From positions 3,701,912-3,765,911 of the forward strand of contig OX030956.1 in assembly GCA_943735955.1 (NCBI GenBank): DNA of 64,000 bases, read 5' to 3'. Below are positions 38,701-53,234 of this stretch, piece by piece. The translations under genes were made by a program, and so were the position numbers. The notes beneath the pieces are model-generated. The model saw only the letters and a list, made by a program, of their open reading frames with translations. It ran no database searches and was not told the origin of the DNA. This DNA is from Piscicola geometra. Taxonomy: Eukaryota; Annelida; Clitellata; Hirudinida; Piscicolidae. Position 1 is the first letter of the stretch. Every line of letters starts with the position of its first letter.

Positions 38701-41700
38701 ACGACAACGAAGCGTGGAAACAATTTCTGGCTTATTTGTCCTCATTGGTGTTATAATTTTCCTTTCATCTGTCCTAATGGTTAGCTAATGAGAAGTTTTC
38801 AAAATTCTCGAAATTAATTCTATTAATTAAAAAAAGTTGAATAATATATGTATTAAAAAGATATTTTTATAATTTATAAATATTTATTCCATTGTGATAT
38901 TTTCAGTACTCTATGTTTTCTATTTCTGGAGAAAGTTTGACTCGAAGAACAAGGATTTTGCTCTTCAAAAGCATCCTTAAACAGGTCAAAGTTTAAATGT
39001 GCAACGTGTATGTTTAATTTACTTTTTGATATGTTATAGAATGTATGTGTATCACATTGTGTATGACAAATTTATGTTATTATTGATTAAAAATAACTCC
39101 TAAACGCAAACATTTCCCGTAACCGGTCAGATCGTAAGGAAGAATTTGTGAATTTCATTTTCTTTAATTTTTTTTCATAGGGTTCTGGTGGCACTTATCT
39201 TTTTATCAATAATTTTTTAGCTACTAGGGTGTGTAGGAATCGAACCCACGACCTAGGACTATAAGCTGCACGTCGTTAACCATTCGGCCACCTATTTTCT
39301 CTATTTATTGACTACCAGCATTTCTAAGTAATGAAATTTATTCACCATTTAGGTTTCTTAAGTTTCATTTGATTGAAATATATTTAGTCAATAAACTTTT
39401 TAAATTTTTAAAAAATTAAATACTGTTGCACTTTGCTTCATCTACAGAATATGGAATTTTTCGACGATCACAAGAACAGTGTGGGAGCACTGGTAACAAG
39501 ATTGGCAACAGACGCCTCTGCTATTCAAGGGGTTTGTTGGTTTTTAAACATTTATTGTTTAAACCCTTTTTTTTAAAGATTTTTCTTTTACCTATAAAAA
39601 ATTTATACTTTTTAAAACAAAATAAATTTCATCTATAAACTGGAAAAATCTAATAATTTACCTATCACGTAAACTTTCAACTTCGTAAAGGGCACTGGTA
39701 TTCGACTGGGAATTTTTTTTAAAGCAATCTCAAGCATTGGAGTGGGAGTGACCATCGGTTTCATCTTTAGTTGGCAATTGTCACTAGTCATCTTGGCATG
39801 CATTCCTCTCTTTACGTCTGGTGTTTTTCTAGAAAAGAAAATAGCTAAGGGGTTATACCGTACGAATCAATCAGCGATTGAAGAAGCTGGAAAAGTTTGT
39901 TTTTTTATATTCTATACTGACATAATCTTGGAACATTTGTAACAATCATTAATTACTTATCAAAATCTTTAGGATTAAACTTATTTTGTTATTACTAATA
40001 TGTAATAAACTTTAAATTTATTTTTGATGTTTCAAAATAATTTCGCAGTTTAAACAAGTAATATTTTGTGCTTTCAAACTCCCAGATCGCCACAGAGGCG
40101 ATTTCGAACATAAGAACCATCGTTTATCTCTGCAAAGAAGACTTATTCGCTAAGCAGTACCATGACAAACTCTACGGCCCGTACAAGCAAGTGACAGTTG
40201 CAATGACAATAAAAGAAACAAATACTAACTTACTTAATTACTAAAGTTATAATTATTCAATCAAAAAAGTATAGAAATTGGTTAAAACTAGTGGAATTAT
40301 TTTAATAGCAATCACTTCTAAAACAATTCCAGGAGTAACCTTCGTAAAGCTCACTTATCTGCTTTGACCTATGCTTTATCTCAGAGTCTCATCTACTTTA
40401 CATACGCGATATTTTTCATTTTTGGAGCATACTTGGTCAAGTCAAACCTTCTTAACTATGAAAGCTTCTTTTTGTAAGTTTCAAAAATATTAAACTTTTA
40501 TACTTTTTAAGTCATAAAAAACAATGTATATTCAAGTATCTTAAATACTTTTAAATAAACATAAATCTCATAAACTCAATTGAACACGGTAACAAAATCT
40601 ATACTTTTTAATAACTGTAAAACAGCAAGTATGAAACGAGTCGGATTTTTCGCTGCTGGAAAATAAAAATAAATAATAAAAAAACAAAAATTTGCTAATT
40701 AGATCGAAAGTATCTACCCTCTTAAAATTGCAAAACTTTTGAATTCACTTTCTTATTAAAATCTTTACAAAGTGCATCTTATACATGATGTTTTAGCGTA
40801 CTCTTAAATTAAGTCTACAACTTCATTTTTCGCAGAGTAATTGGAGCAATAATCTTTAGTGCAAAAGAAATGGGACTGTCTTTACATTTTGCGACCGATT
40901 ATGCAAAAGTCAAGATTTCTCTGAGCCGAATTTTTACTCTTCTGGACAGCAAGCCATCTCTCGACATTTATGCCAATGAAGGCGTCAGACCAGTGAGTTT
41001 TGAAAATTTTAATCAAAGTTAATTGCACGATTAAAATGTTTAGTTGACAATTAATCGCAATGTGGCATCAGTTAATTTGACACTTTTATAAAATAATATT
41101 TCCCAATACATTTTTACAACTGCAGTAGAAACTATTAAAATTTTTATTCACATTAATTTATGCAATTAATCGAGATTTTAAAAAGAATTTTGGTAACGTT
41201 TTGCGGATGTTTATGGTATAAATGTTATTTAACGATGAAAAAGAGAGATGATATTTATTTATTTATTATTTATAATTTAGTTAATTGCGTTAAGTATTAC
41301 AATTATTTGATTTATTAACTTGTAAATCGAAAAAATAACGTAGTTTAAAGCACAGCTCAACTAAATAATAACTAAAAAGCTTAATCATTTAAATATCAAA
41401 ACACCGAAGGAAATAATTGAGGGCTCGGTGAGTTTTGAGAATGTTTCGTTTGCCTATCCGACCAGGAAGTCTGCAATGGTGCTCAACAACTTCAGCTTCA
41501 AAGTGGAGCCTGGCACCAGTATCGCACTGGTGGGCTTTTCTGGTTCGGGAAAAAGCACCACAATTCAGTTGCTGGAAAGATTTTATGATTGTCTCAGTGG
41601 ATCAATCGTAAGTTTTTATCAATTTTTTCACTATATAAAACACAATTACAAGTATAAATGAATTAGTCGAAAAAGTTTATAAAATCAATTGAGTAGTTTT

Positions 41701-42692
41701 ACGATAAAATCTTAATGATTATGTAAGAAATGTAATATCAGTTCAGATGAGTACTATTTTAAAACTCGTTTAATTACTTTAAATTATCTTTTACGAAATA
41801 CTTACATTCAAAACACAACCCTCTTCAACCTAACGTTCAACTTCGAAAGCTTCTGGACACGTACAACATAAAAAACGTGAACGTGTTGTGGTTGCGTTCG
41901 CAAATGGGCCTGGTGCAACAAGAACCCATGCTGTTCGACTGCAGCATACGCGAAAACATTGCTTATGGAGACAACAGCAGAGAAGTCCGTAGTAGAAAAA
42001 TGTTATTCAGTTTTTAATTAAACTTTATTTTAAATTTATTTTTATAAAACATTCAAGGTATCAATGGATGAGATTATTGAAGCAGCTAAGAAATCTAACA
42101 TAGCTGAATTCATCAAGAACCTTCCCGAGGTTCCAATCAACAACATTATTTTCTATTAAAAATGTAAATTTTCATTGCTCAAACATCCTTTCAAGATTCA
42201 TTGTACGGATGAAACTAACAACTTCATCAGGGCTATGAAACAAACGTGGGTGAGAAGGGTGTTCAGTTGAGTGGTGGTCAGAAGCAGAGAATCGCCATTG
42301 CAAGGGCTCTGGTTAGAAACCCTAAGATCCTCTTGCTAGACGAGGCCACCTCTGCCTTGGATACTGAGAGTGAAAAAGTTAGTTGGCTTAAACTTAATTT
42401 TTTCCGAATATACTTTTCTGTTTCCAATGGTTTCAAATTGATGTGTTTCAATGATTTATTCTGCATTGGCATATCACAGTCTTTCATCTTCCATTTCCAG
42501 GTGGTTCAAGAGGCGTTACAGAAGGCACAAGAAGGCAGGACGAGTTTGGTGATCGCCCATCGACTTTCCACCATCCAAAACTCACACTGCATCTTTGTCT
42601 TCAACAACGGTGCTATTGCCGAATACGGAACGCACTCAGAACTTATTAACCAAAAAGGCATTTACTTCAAACTCAGACAAACACAGAATTGA
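31353..42692 (+). CDS. ABCB/P-glycoprotein-type full ABC transporter, copy 2
   Basis: Head-to-head paralogue of the transporter at 13282-24149. Twenty-eight exons join in phase (31353-31457, 32506-32678, 33154-33203, 33888-34059 ... 42501-42692) to 1,256 aa, with nearly all exon lengths the same as copy 1. Differences: the first exon is shorter ([15 protein letters not shown]...) and the linker exon is 125 versus 131 nt. NBD1 (36222-37720) has [27 protein letters not shown] and AHRLST. NBD2 (41410-42692) has [27 protein letters not shown] and AHRLST. All catalytic residues seen in copy 1 are kept. The membrane-domain exons have diverged ([15 protein letters not shown] versus [15 protein letters not shown]), whereas NBD segments and their introns are nearly identical to copy 1. 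GC-AG introns follow 37720 and 40186. Role inferred as a xenobiotic or lipid exporter with a shifted substrate range. Confidence 0.95.
31599..31966 (+). mobile_element. MITE-like foldback element A in ABC copy 2 intron 1
   Basis: Non-coding element whose G-rich left end (ATGGACGATCCTGGGGGGG, then TCCTGGGGTTCGAACTCCCC) matches the complement of its right end (GGTCTGGACCCCAGGACC, TCCCCAGGATTGCC). This gives terminal inverted repeats of roughly 30-40 bp around an AT-rich core. A second copy lies next door in opposite orientation (32009-32361). No transposase is present. Confidence 0.8.
32009..32361 (-). mobile_element. MITE-like foldback element B, inverted copy of A
   Basis: Reverse complement of element A over its length. 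Its right part (AGCTGTCTAACAAAATTTC, TTTGCTTACTTAAATATTCG) mirrors the left part of A, and its left part (GTTTTGATACGATCATAATC) mirrors the right part of A. It contains a C homopolymer at about 32281-32296. A and B are about 40 bp apart, so transcribed intron 1 of ABC copy 2 could form a long stem. Confidence 0.8.
35659..36045. repeat. About 60-bp direct duplication flanking a (TA)n run and a SINE fragment
   Basis: The sequence AAGTGCAAAAGTTATATC...GAATCGGTAAAATGCTATTC at about 35660-35712 recurs, with only a few changes, at about 35984-36040. Between the copies lie (TA)n at 35727-35766, a box-B-like GTTCGAATCCC and a SINE body ending in GCCCGGGCGCTATACAAAA (about 35844-35967). All of this is in the intron between exons 35404-35517 and 36222-36332 of ABC copy 2, and copy 1 lacks it. 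Confidence 0.85.
37917..37971. repeat. (ATT)n microsatellite in ABC copy 2 intron
   Basis: Imperfect ATT/GTT repeat in the intron before the linker exon 38027-38151. It is absent from the equivalent intron of copy 1. Confidence 0.85.
39208..39292 (-). mobile_element. tRNA-like SINE head in ABC copy 2 intron
   Basis: Read on the minus strand: GGTGGCCGAATGGTTAACGA (box-A region), a short arm, then GTCGTGGGTTCGATTCCTAC (T arm with box B). It resembles a Leu/Ser-type tRNA, but the acceptor ends do not pair, so it is not a functional tRNA. Its first half is similar to the heads of the SINEs at 21301 and 49130. It lies in the intron between exons 38907-38984 and 39448-39531. Confidence 0.7.
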
Positions 42693-43254
42693 GTTTTGAA
42701 TCTGAAAAGTGATATTCTACATTTAATGTTTTTGATTTTTTTTCTCCTTTTAAAATACTTTATTAATGTAAAAATCATTTTTTTAATTTTTTAGTTTTAT
42801 TTTGATGATCAATTCTTGATTCAATAAATTCAAAAAGTGGCTTATTTTTATACATTTTTTTAACTTTAACCTATTTTTGTATTTATTTTTATAATATTAA
42901 GCTTTTTTACGGGCTTATAGCTATTTTTGAAAGTAAGAAACGGTTAAAGTATCTATTTTCGTCCAAGCAACATATTAAAGGTCCATTTGTTTCAAAAACT
43001 CATAAACGAAAGTAGCAAGAATTTCGGAAACAAAAAAACAATAACCGCGAAAAAACTAAAACTTTTGAAAACTTAAAACAGGTTACAAAAGACTACAAAT
43101 TATAAAATGTTGAGAAAAAATTCTCAGCATTAAAGCTCATTTTTCAAAATTTTATAAAAACTTATTTTTGTTTGTTTGAAGGAGCGTTTATTCCATATAA
43201 AGACTTATTATTATTATTATTATTAGTTTTATTTTCATTATATAATTTTTGGTT
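42693..43254. other. Spacer between ABC copy 2 and tetraspanin A
   Basis: The first 300 bp resemble the region downstream of ABC copy 1 (inverted). The rest is AT-rich with an (ATT)n run near 43206-43226. The two genes converge tail to tail here, and no separate gene was seen. Confidence 0.6.
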
Positions 43255-45733
43255 TCATACATTTTGACCAGAATTTTCTGTTTGCTTCTTTGTATTTTTT
43301 CTATTTTCTAAATCTTTATCTAGAACAGGAGTAACATTTTTCTGTAAAACAGATTTTTTTTTGTTAACATCCTTATTTCGACGTTGTACGACTGTTGGAG
43401 ACTTTTCAATATTTACTCTCTTTTTTGAGCCTGTAGGCTTCATAATTGAAAATTTTTCAAAGTTACTTGTGCTGTCCGAAACCTCTCTAAGTGCACTGCT
43501 TTCGGGATTTAGTCTTTCCTTTTTCGAACGAACTGAAAGTTTTCGTGAACTTTCGTTGCTATCTTTTAAATGAAAACTTTTGTCACTTTTTGGTTCAAGT
43601 TTTTTCATAGTTTTTTCCGGAACAACCTTTTTTAACTTATTCACTTTTTTATAAAGAGTTTTTTTATCATCAATTTTATTCTTATGTTTTATTTTTTTGG
43701 GTATAATTTCAACCCTGAGATCGACTTTTTCTTTATTACTATTTTGTAGATTTGTTGTTCCACTTGAATGTTTCTTGGTGGATTCTTTATTTTTTTCGGA
43801 ATTTTCTGCTTGTAACTTTTTATTTCTTTTTTTTCCAATTAATTTGAGCTGTATTTTGTCATTAGTTGTTTCAGCTACATCGGGTTCATTTGTTTCGAGT
43901 AATTTATTATTTTTTTGAACTTTGCTTTTCATGTCTTTCAAAGGTTTTGAGCTTTCGTCATTTTCTTTTTTTTGTATTTCTGTTAATTTGATTTTTTCAT
44001 ATTCTGCAACACTTTTTTTATTAGCTTCTAAATCATCTTCAACTTGTTTTTCTTCTAAACTTTTTTTCCCACTTTTTTTTAAATTTGATATTTTTTCTAA
44101 AACTGTATTTTTCATTTTTTTCAAATTTTCGAACATGCTTTTACGTTTAGATTTTATGTGTTCAATAGTTTTTGTGAGATCTCCTTTTTTGGCTTCTTCT
44201 CTAATGGATTTTTCTATATCTTCAAAATTTTCTGGATCGATTTCCTCTTCTGTCCCGTCATCTAGCAACAAATTTTCAATCATTTTTTCTTGCTCTTTTA
44301 AATCTTTCACAGCCACGTTGTCTTTAAAAAAAATTGAATTTTTTTTGTTTAAAAATTCTATCATTTAAATTTTTAAATAAATACATAAGTAAATTATGTT
44401 TTAACTTATTATTATAAGTAAATTATCTAATTTTAAACTTCATTCACCTTTCTTAGAAAACTCTTGTAGCTTCTTGTGAATGTCTTCCAACAGTCCCTTC
44501 TGGTAAAGAACTGCAAAAAAGTTTTTTTGGACCACAAATTCTTCGAAGGTCATCTCGATCTTGTCCATCTCAGGCATTGAAGCCCAGGTGAGATACGATA
44601 GCGCTATGTGTTGAAGGCAAAGGAAACCAAGTAGAACGCATTTTAGTTTTAAACTGCTCTCCAAATCGTCGAGTAACTTGTTGTAACATCCTTTTTTGTG
44701 AACTGTCAAAATTTCTATTTCCTATAAGTAAGGGTTCAAAACAAAGGTTTGGTGATCATTTTTTTTGAAATTATATGATTTTTTCAAATTGATATACTTT
44801 CAAAATATTGTATGAACAAATGAAATCGTTAATATTAAAAACTTCATGAGATATAAAAACCTTTGAGGCATAGATGCACTTGTTGACGAGGCAGCAGCTC
44901 CTGGGCACAGAGTACTTGTAAGAGCCCAAGTTCATGCCATGCTCCCACCACGGCACAGAGAAGAAATCGTAAAAGCCATTAAAACCACAGCATTTCTCTT
45001 CTATTTGAAGCAGGTTTATTTGGTGTCTAACTTCTTTGTTGATTTTGTACTCGTCGATAAGAGTCAAAAAAAACTTTGGCTAAATAAATTAATAAAAAAT
45101 TCATTAAAAAAAGTAATTTAACTCTATTAATTTGAGAATTCAGTTTATTAAAAAAAATTTGAGAATAAAAAAGATAATTCGTTGAAACGAAACCTCAAAG
45201 AGGTTTTCCATCTCAACGTAGGCTATGACGTAGACTATCAAGATGAATAAGAAAATAGCGGCTCGTAATGCCACTAGAAAAATAACATTTTTAATGAATA
45301 TTCCATTCTTAAGCCACACACTCCTGTACTGTGCCATGTAGTACGTCGAAGCACACATTAGGTTGTGACCCATGGATATTTGTACCAGTCGACTGGTGGA
45401 TTTTTGTAATGAGTGAAAGTTTTCAGTTTACCAGAGAAAAATAAATAGAAAAATAAATTTATTCAAAGATTGAAATATTTGTGGAAACCTTTAGATATTG
45501 AAAAAAAATACCAACAATTTGCATCATAGTTAAAAGACCGCCTACTTGATAATTATATTGTAAATACCACCATGAATCTCTATGTGGTTGAATATTTCTG
45601 CAGTTTGAGAACTGAGAATGTAGGAAGATAGGTACTCGAAAAAGCAAATGAAAATGGAGAAGATGATAATGCACTTCCAGCGGAACAAGGGGACTGAGTG
45701 CTCCGTCAGGGTCTCGTAGACCCTACGGTTCAT
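43255..45733 (-). CDS. Peripherin-like tetraspanin with a long Lys/Glu-rich C-terminal tail
   Basis: Four-helix membrane protein of the peripherin/ROM tetraspanin type. Exons 45733-45546, 45392-45194, 45073-44861, 44721-44448 and 44321-43255 join in phase to 646 aa. TM1 lies in the first exon (FSIFICFFEYLSSYILSS), TM3 is NVIFLVALRAAIFLFILIVY, and the large loop has EEKCCGFNGFYDFF, YSVPRSCC, a single Cys and KKGCYNKLL, which is the CCG/SCC/C/GC pattern. TM4 (LKLKCVLLGFLCLQHIALSY) follows. The last exon then adds about 355 codons of low-complexity, Lys/Glu/Ser-rich, probably disordered cytoplasmic sequence (DGTEEEIDPENFEDIEKS, later KKHSSGTTN and SKKRVNIEKSPTVVQRRN). Usual family tails are tens of residues. 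The exon join AAAG|GTGAAT to TTAAAG|ACAACG is in frame, but only transcript data can prove the fusion. It is divergent from paralogue 48009-49961. Confidence 0.8.
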
Positions 45734-48008
45734 CTTACTGCCTGAGTCGTAAATAATGAAATAAACTAATTAGTGAAATTATATTTTAAAAATTAAAATT
45801 AATTTTAGGATTATTAGACTGAAATTTCAATATAAAGTTAAACATTTTTTTATTATTTCTTTTGTTTAATTATTAATTTTCTGCTGGTTGATAGATTTTT
45901 TCACGAAATAAAATTAGTTTTTTATAAATTAAAATACAGTTTTGTCATTATTTTGTAGATATTAAATTTATTTAACTTTTTGAATAATTCAGTATTTAAT
46001 GTGTGCTTGAAAGAGCCATATTGTTTGCTCAATTTGAAGGACCCTTAGTTTATTATTGTTGTTAATCGCACTGCATAGACAGTATATAGGAAAACATTAT
46101 AAATGGAGAGAAAGAATGAGCTGAAATAAACGTTTGGGAATTCATTCTTTTTGATTGAAATACATCAAACAAATAATCTACAACTTACTTTAAAAACTTA
46201 CCAAGATTTTTTTAAATACTGAAAGTTTTACGGCAATCAAAACAATACTAATGGATTACGTCATTAATTATTTATATATGAAAATCCTTAAAAATAAAGT
46301 TAGCTAACTTTTCAGTAATTCAAAATCTGAACAGTTAACAAATAGGTAACAAATAATAATAATAATAATCGTCTTGAACCATACAAGTAACCATTTGTTT
46401 TGACATTGAAAAAACATATTCTCTCGTAAATAAATTGAAGAACTCTCACAAGTTAGTTCATATAATTTGTCTGATTTTAAAATATAAATAAAGATTATTA
46501 TAATAATTTCAACTAAAAAACTTTTCATCAATATTCTTGTAAATAATTCAAATAATTAATTATGAAATTTATAAACCTTAAATACAAAAGCCTTGATTAT
46601 TAAATTAAATTTGATGGATTATAAAGGAAAGGATTAAGTTCAATTTATCATGCCTCTTGATAGTAAGATGATTAAGTCTGTGTTAAACAAAATTGTCAAT
46701 AATTGAATTTAAATCCAAAAATTATTCTATAAATTGTTGCACGACAATCTTGTAGTTTATTAAAACATTAATCTATAAGTATTTCATTAAATACCTAAAA
46801 GTTTGGTTTAACTTAATCTTGGATCATTCGGTTGCTAAATTTAAATACTAAAAGCTTAAAAGAAATTATTTTTGCTTTTTTGTAGAATTTTTTTTATGTA
46901 TCTAGTTGCTTTTACATGTTTAAAACTTTATAAACGTCATGAGAAACTTGAATAACAAAATTCACAAATGCTTGATACGTCCAAGATTTACATGGCGGCT
47001 TATCAGCAAACTTTTGCATGCAGAAAATCTAATTATATCACTCCTCTGTGAATTTATTCCTAGGTCAAAGTTTAAACAAAAAAAGAGATTTTATTTAATT
47101 GATTTTAATACATGCATTCTGAACCCATCTGCTTTTTCTGAATTGGTTGCTACCATTATTTCGATTTAATCTTCTAAATAATGTAATGTTCTTAATGATA
47201 CTTTGAACCTCCTCTTTGTCATCTTCTTATATAAATTCAAGTATCTCTTTGCATTTATCTTTAAATGATTTTAATTTAAATTATAAAAAATCGTTTTTTC
47301 CTAACACTCTTATTCGAAGCCGAATGGTATACTTTGATTAAACTCTCAGTTCTAAAAAAACTTTTTTTCATTGTACACTTCTCTGTAGAAGGAACGAAAG
47401 ATAATCGTTTTTTCTCAGTACAGCTTATACTCGTTGCAGCACGGCTGCCAGAGCTGATCATATTTTCATTGAATTATCTAAAAAGAAAATGTGTTATTGT
47501 TATTTTAATAGTTCTTAAAAGTTTAGCACCATATAAATGAAGTTATGTGAATCTTAAAAACAACATTTATAGTCTGAGTCAACATTTTTTAAGAATGCAT
47601 TTTCGCCATAAGTTTTCTTGAATTGAGTACTTGCTCAAAAAGAAAAAATTGAAAATCAGATATTTAAAAGTTTGAATAATGTGAGGTATCTAGGCTGTGT
47701 ATGGCTGTGAGATTTTTTGCTGATGTAGACGTCGATTAATTTAATTTATTTGTTAAAACAATTTGATATATTTTGCAACCCTCTAAAAGCAAACAATTGT
47801 TTTTGAAAAACCTCTAGCGAAAAATCTTATAGACTTTAATTTTTATTTTAATCTTGCATGAGTTAAAAAAAGACTTTTCAAGCTCATTAACCATAGTATT
47901 TTGATAAGTTGAAATCATAAATACTCTTTTTCAAATCGACAGGTCAAAAGATATTTTGACATTCAATAGACGTACAATAGTGTTTCTCTTATAATCTACC
48001 ATAAGACA
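45734..48008. other. Divergent spacer between the two tetraspanin genes
   Basis: AT-rich; presumed to contain both promoters. No clear TATA, RNA gene or exon was found. Short open frames (for example 46939-47169, plus) lack splice signals or recognisable peptides. Confidence 0.5.
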
Positions 48009-49961
48009 ATGTTAAACCAGAAAATAATAAAAACACGAAATGTATTCAAAGAAAAACTAAAAAACAGATTCTGTGCAAGAAGACAAACAATGGAAGCAAA
48101 CAAGACCGACCGATTGTCGCCTGAAGGACTTGCATTTGTAGAGGCTCATAAGAAAGACGAAGACGGGTTTGCCTTTTCAGTGAACATTTTTCAAATTTTT
48201 ATTTAAACTAAATAAATTAATTAAATTAACTTTAGTTTGAAATATTTCTTTCAGTATAGTGACTTTAAGAAGGAATCTATGGGAAAGCCTTCAAACTTGG
48301 TTTTTTAATTCTTCGTAATAGTTTTTTTAAAATCAAATTCATTGATCACTAGTCTTTTTTGTTTCAATGATTTACAAATGAAAATTATACATTGATGTTA
48401 ATTTTATTCCATCATCAGGTACTCAATAGCTTTTTTTTTCACGGCCATTACCTTCATTCAAAATAGCCACTACAACAGCTCCAGCATCCTCTTTTTCTTC
48501 AAAAGTGAATCTGACAATGCTCGCTACTTCTTCTTCTCCATCAACCTCTTCCTCGTTCTTATCCTCTCCTCCCATCTTGCTTATGTTTTACTTACTGGAA
48601 TTGCCAAAAGTGAAAGTTTTTTTCAATATCTAAAAATAAGCTATTTTGAAATCAGGGGGAAAATGGGAAAAAACTTTAAGAAAACTTTTTAACTAAGATT
48701 TAGTCAGAACTTATCTTCTCGTGATTTTTTGCTATTTCGAACATTTTTAGACGTTTCAAAACCCGCCAACCAAGCGTCAGTTTTCCCTCTGAGAAAAGCA
48801 GCCCATGCGATATTTCAAATCAGCCTTAAGCTGCATAAACTATAATCCAAATAAGTGAACAAAAAAAACTTTCATTAAACATTGTAATACTCAAAACACA
48901 GAAAATAATGCATGGCCTACCGAGAAGTCGTCGTTCAACTGTTACGTCTTTCTGACGTTCTACCAATTGATAGCGATTGTTTTTGTCGCTTTTTTCTGCT
49001 TCCAAGACGAAAAATCCTTCAAGGTTGAGTATCATTTTGGAAATAGCTCTTCAAAATCTTCATTTTCTTAATATTTAAAATTTCCAAAAAATCTTTTAAA
49101 CACTGAAATAATATAAAGATTTCCCCACCAATGGTGAACGGGTAGCTGAGTCAGCAACGTCTCTCGGCTTGACCAATAATGAAAGGTCCTAGGTTTAAGT
49201 GCAACCAATGCCCTAGTAACCCAAAGGCGCAAATGAAAATATGCAGCCTAAGTGGCCTGGAAGCCCGTTCGGGTTATACGTCACTATAATAATTCTCGTC
49301 ATTATTATTACCAATACGAACTAACACAATGCTTCGACAGTGGATGAATTTGCAGGCGATGACAGACAAAAGCAAAATCACTTCGTTGGCACTCAACCAG
49401 CTGCACGAGATTCAGATGGAAGAGGCGTGTTGTGGCTTCAATGACTTCAGAGACTACTTCCACCATAGGAAGTATTTGTTACCTAAAAAACAAAATCCTG
49501 TCCAGTTCTCCGTGCCTCTTTCATGTTGCTCTGACTTTCCCTGCAAATCCATTGCCGATGTAATTTTTTAATCACTTGAAAAACATATATTTTATAATGA
49601 ACTTTCGAATACATTTTTAAAGTTTATAATTTATAATTTATGAAACCATTATATCATAGAAGCCTACTTTTAAAGACATAATCGTATAAATCGTCAATTT
49701 TTCTTTAAAAGTCTCAACAATACACAGTCTCCGATGAATCTTACGGTATTCAGAAGTGGATGTACCCGCAGGATCAAGAGTTACATACAAGGATACAACA
49801 TGCTTCTTTCTTTCTCCTTCTTCATTCTTGCTGTCATCCAGAGCATCATCGTGTACTTGTCAATCAAAGTTAGAGAAGCGTACTGCAAAGAAAAGGAAAT
49901 TTTCCAAGTTATTAGGAACCAAAGGTTTCTTGGTTTTTCAGGAAATCCTGAATACATTTAA
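48009..49961 (+). CDS. Peripherin-like tetraspanin, short-tailed paralogue
   Basis: Exons 48009-48166, 48419-48609, 48902-49023, 49356-49559 and 49728-49961 join in phase to about 302 aa. A second possible start is the ATG at 48090. TM1 is YSIAFFFTAITFIQ, TM2 FFFSINLFLVLILSSHLAYV, TM3 FYQLIAIVFVAFFCF. The large loop has EEACCGFNDFRDYF, FSVPLSCC, PCKS and FRSGC, matching the cysteine pattern of the neighbouring tetraspanin, and TM4 is MLLSFSFFILAVIQSIIVYL. The tail is short (about 25 residues). The first exon join (GACGG|GTTTGC) uses a weak donor, so the N-terminus is the least certain part. It has no counterpart to the neighbour's charged tail. Confidence 0.8.
49130..49316 (+). mobile_element. 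tRNA-derived SINE copy in tetraspanin B intron
   Basis: It starts GTGAACGGGTAGCTGAGTCA (box A), then CGGCTTGACC, CTAGGTTTAAGTGCAACC (box B), ATGCCCTAGTAACCC, AGTGGCCTGGAAGCCCGTTC and ACTATAATAATTCTCGTC. It is colinear with 21301-21490. It ends only about 40 bp before the acceptor of exon 49356-49559. Confidence 0.88.
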
Positions 49962-50638
49962 ATTTATTTTATCGCATTATTAATTTTTTCCATTTATTTG
50001 AAATACTTTAAAAACATCTTTTTTTATTAACAACTTCTTTATAACAACTCATAGACTTTTAAGTATGTAATATCTTATAGTAAACAACTCAAAACTACTT
50101 TATTTTGGGAAAAAAAGATTTTACTATAAAAGTTATCATTTATACATAAAATAAAAAATCGAAAAACTGCCTATTTTTTAACTCAAGGATCCTTTAAATA
50201 TAATTTTTAGTTATTTCATTAAAAAAAACGAGCTTTGAAGCTTACAATTTAATTTTATTTCTTTAATAAAAAATACAGTATGAGGTGTAGACACAAACTT
50301 CTGCTGAAATATTTTTTATCAAATATCAAATGGTCATGTGTTCTAAGTTATAAAAATATTTATCATTCTACAAATCATATAAAAGGTAACATTAGTTTAT
50401 GAAAAAAATAGTATTACAAGTTTATTTTTTCTACTTGTATTTTATCTTAAATTAATAAAAATCCGCTCATCTCATGACCTACTTAGCACCTCTTTTATGC
50501 GACGTAAATTAGGCTAACCCGAAATTTCTAGAACAGCCTTACCGCTTCAATATATTATCACTCGACGGTTGAACTCAAATTCGTATCACTTTGTTTCATT
50601 CATCTTTTGTGAAGTTTCATCAAGTTTAATTTCAAATT
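49962..50638. other. Spacer upstream of the FKBP gene
   Basis: AT-rich; should contain the FKBP promoter. No confident element was found. The 5' leader just before the ATG at 50639 (TTCATCAAGTTTAATTTCAA) has no obvious splice acceptor. Confidence 0.5.

Positions 50639-53234
<2,596 letters not shown>

Noticed and set aside
39208..39292. Possible functional tRNA-Leu/Ser
   Set aside because: The T arm and box B look good, but the acceptor stem does not pair and no Pol III terminator is placed correctly. Better explained as a SINE head.
43361..44368. Plus-strand Ser/Phe-rich frames opposite the tetraspanin tail exon
   Set aside because: Antisense shadows of a Lys/Glu-rich coding strand, where AAA/GAA codons read as TTT/TTC.
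45489..45544. Extra tetraspanin A exon encoding GGLLTMMQIVGIFFQYLK
   Set aside because: It has AG and GT borders but leaves the following exon out of phase. Splicing CAA|GTAGGC directly to 45392 keeps phase and matches the family better. It could be an alternative exon.
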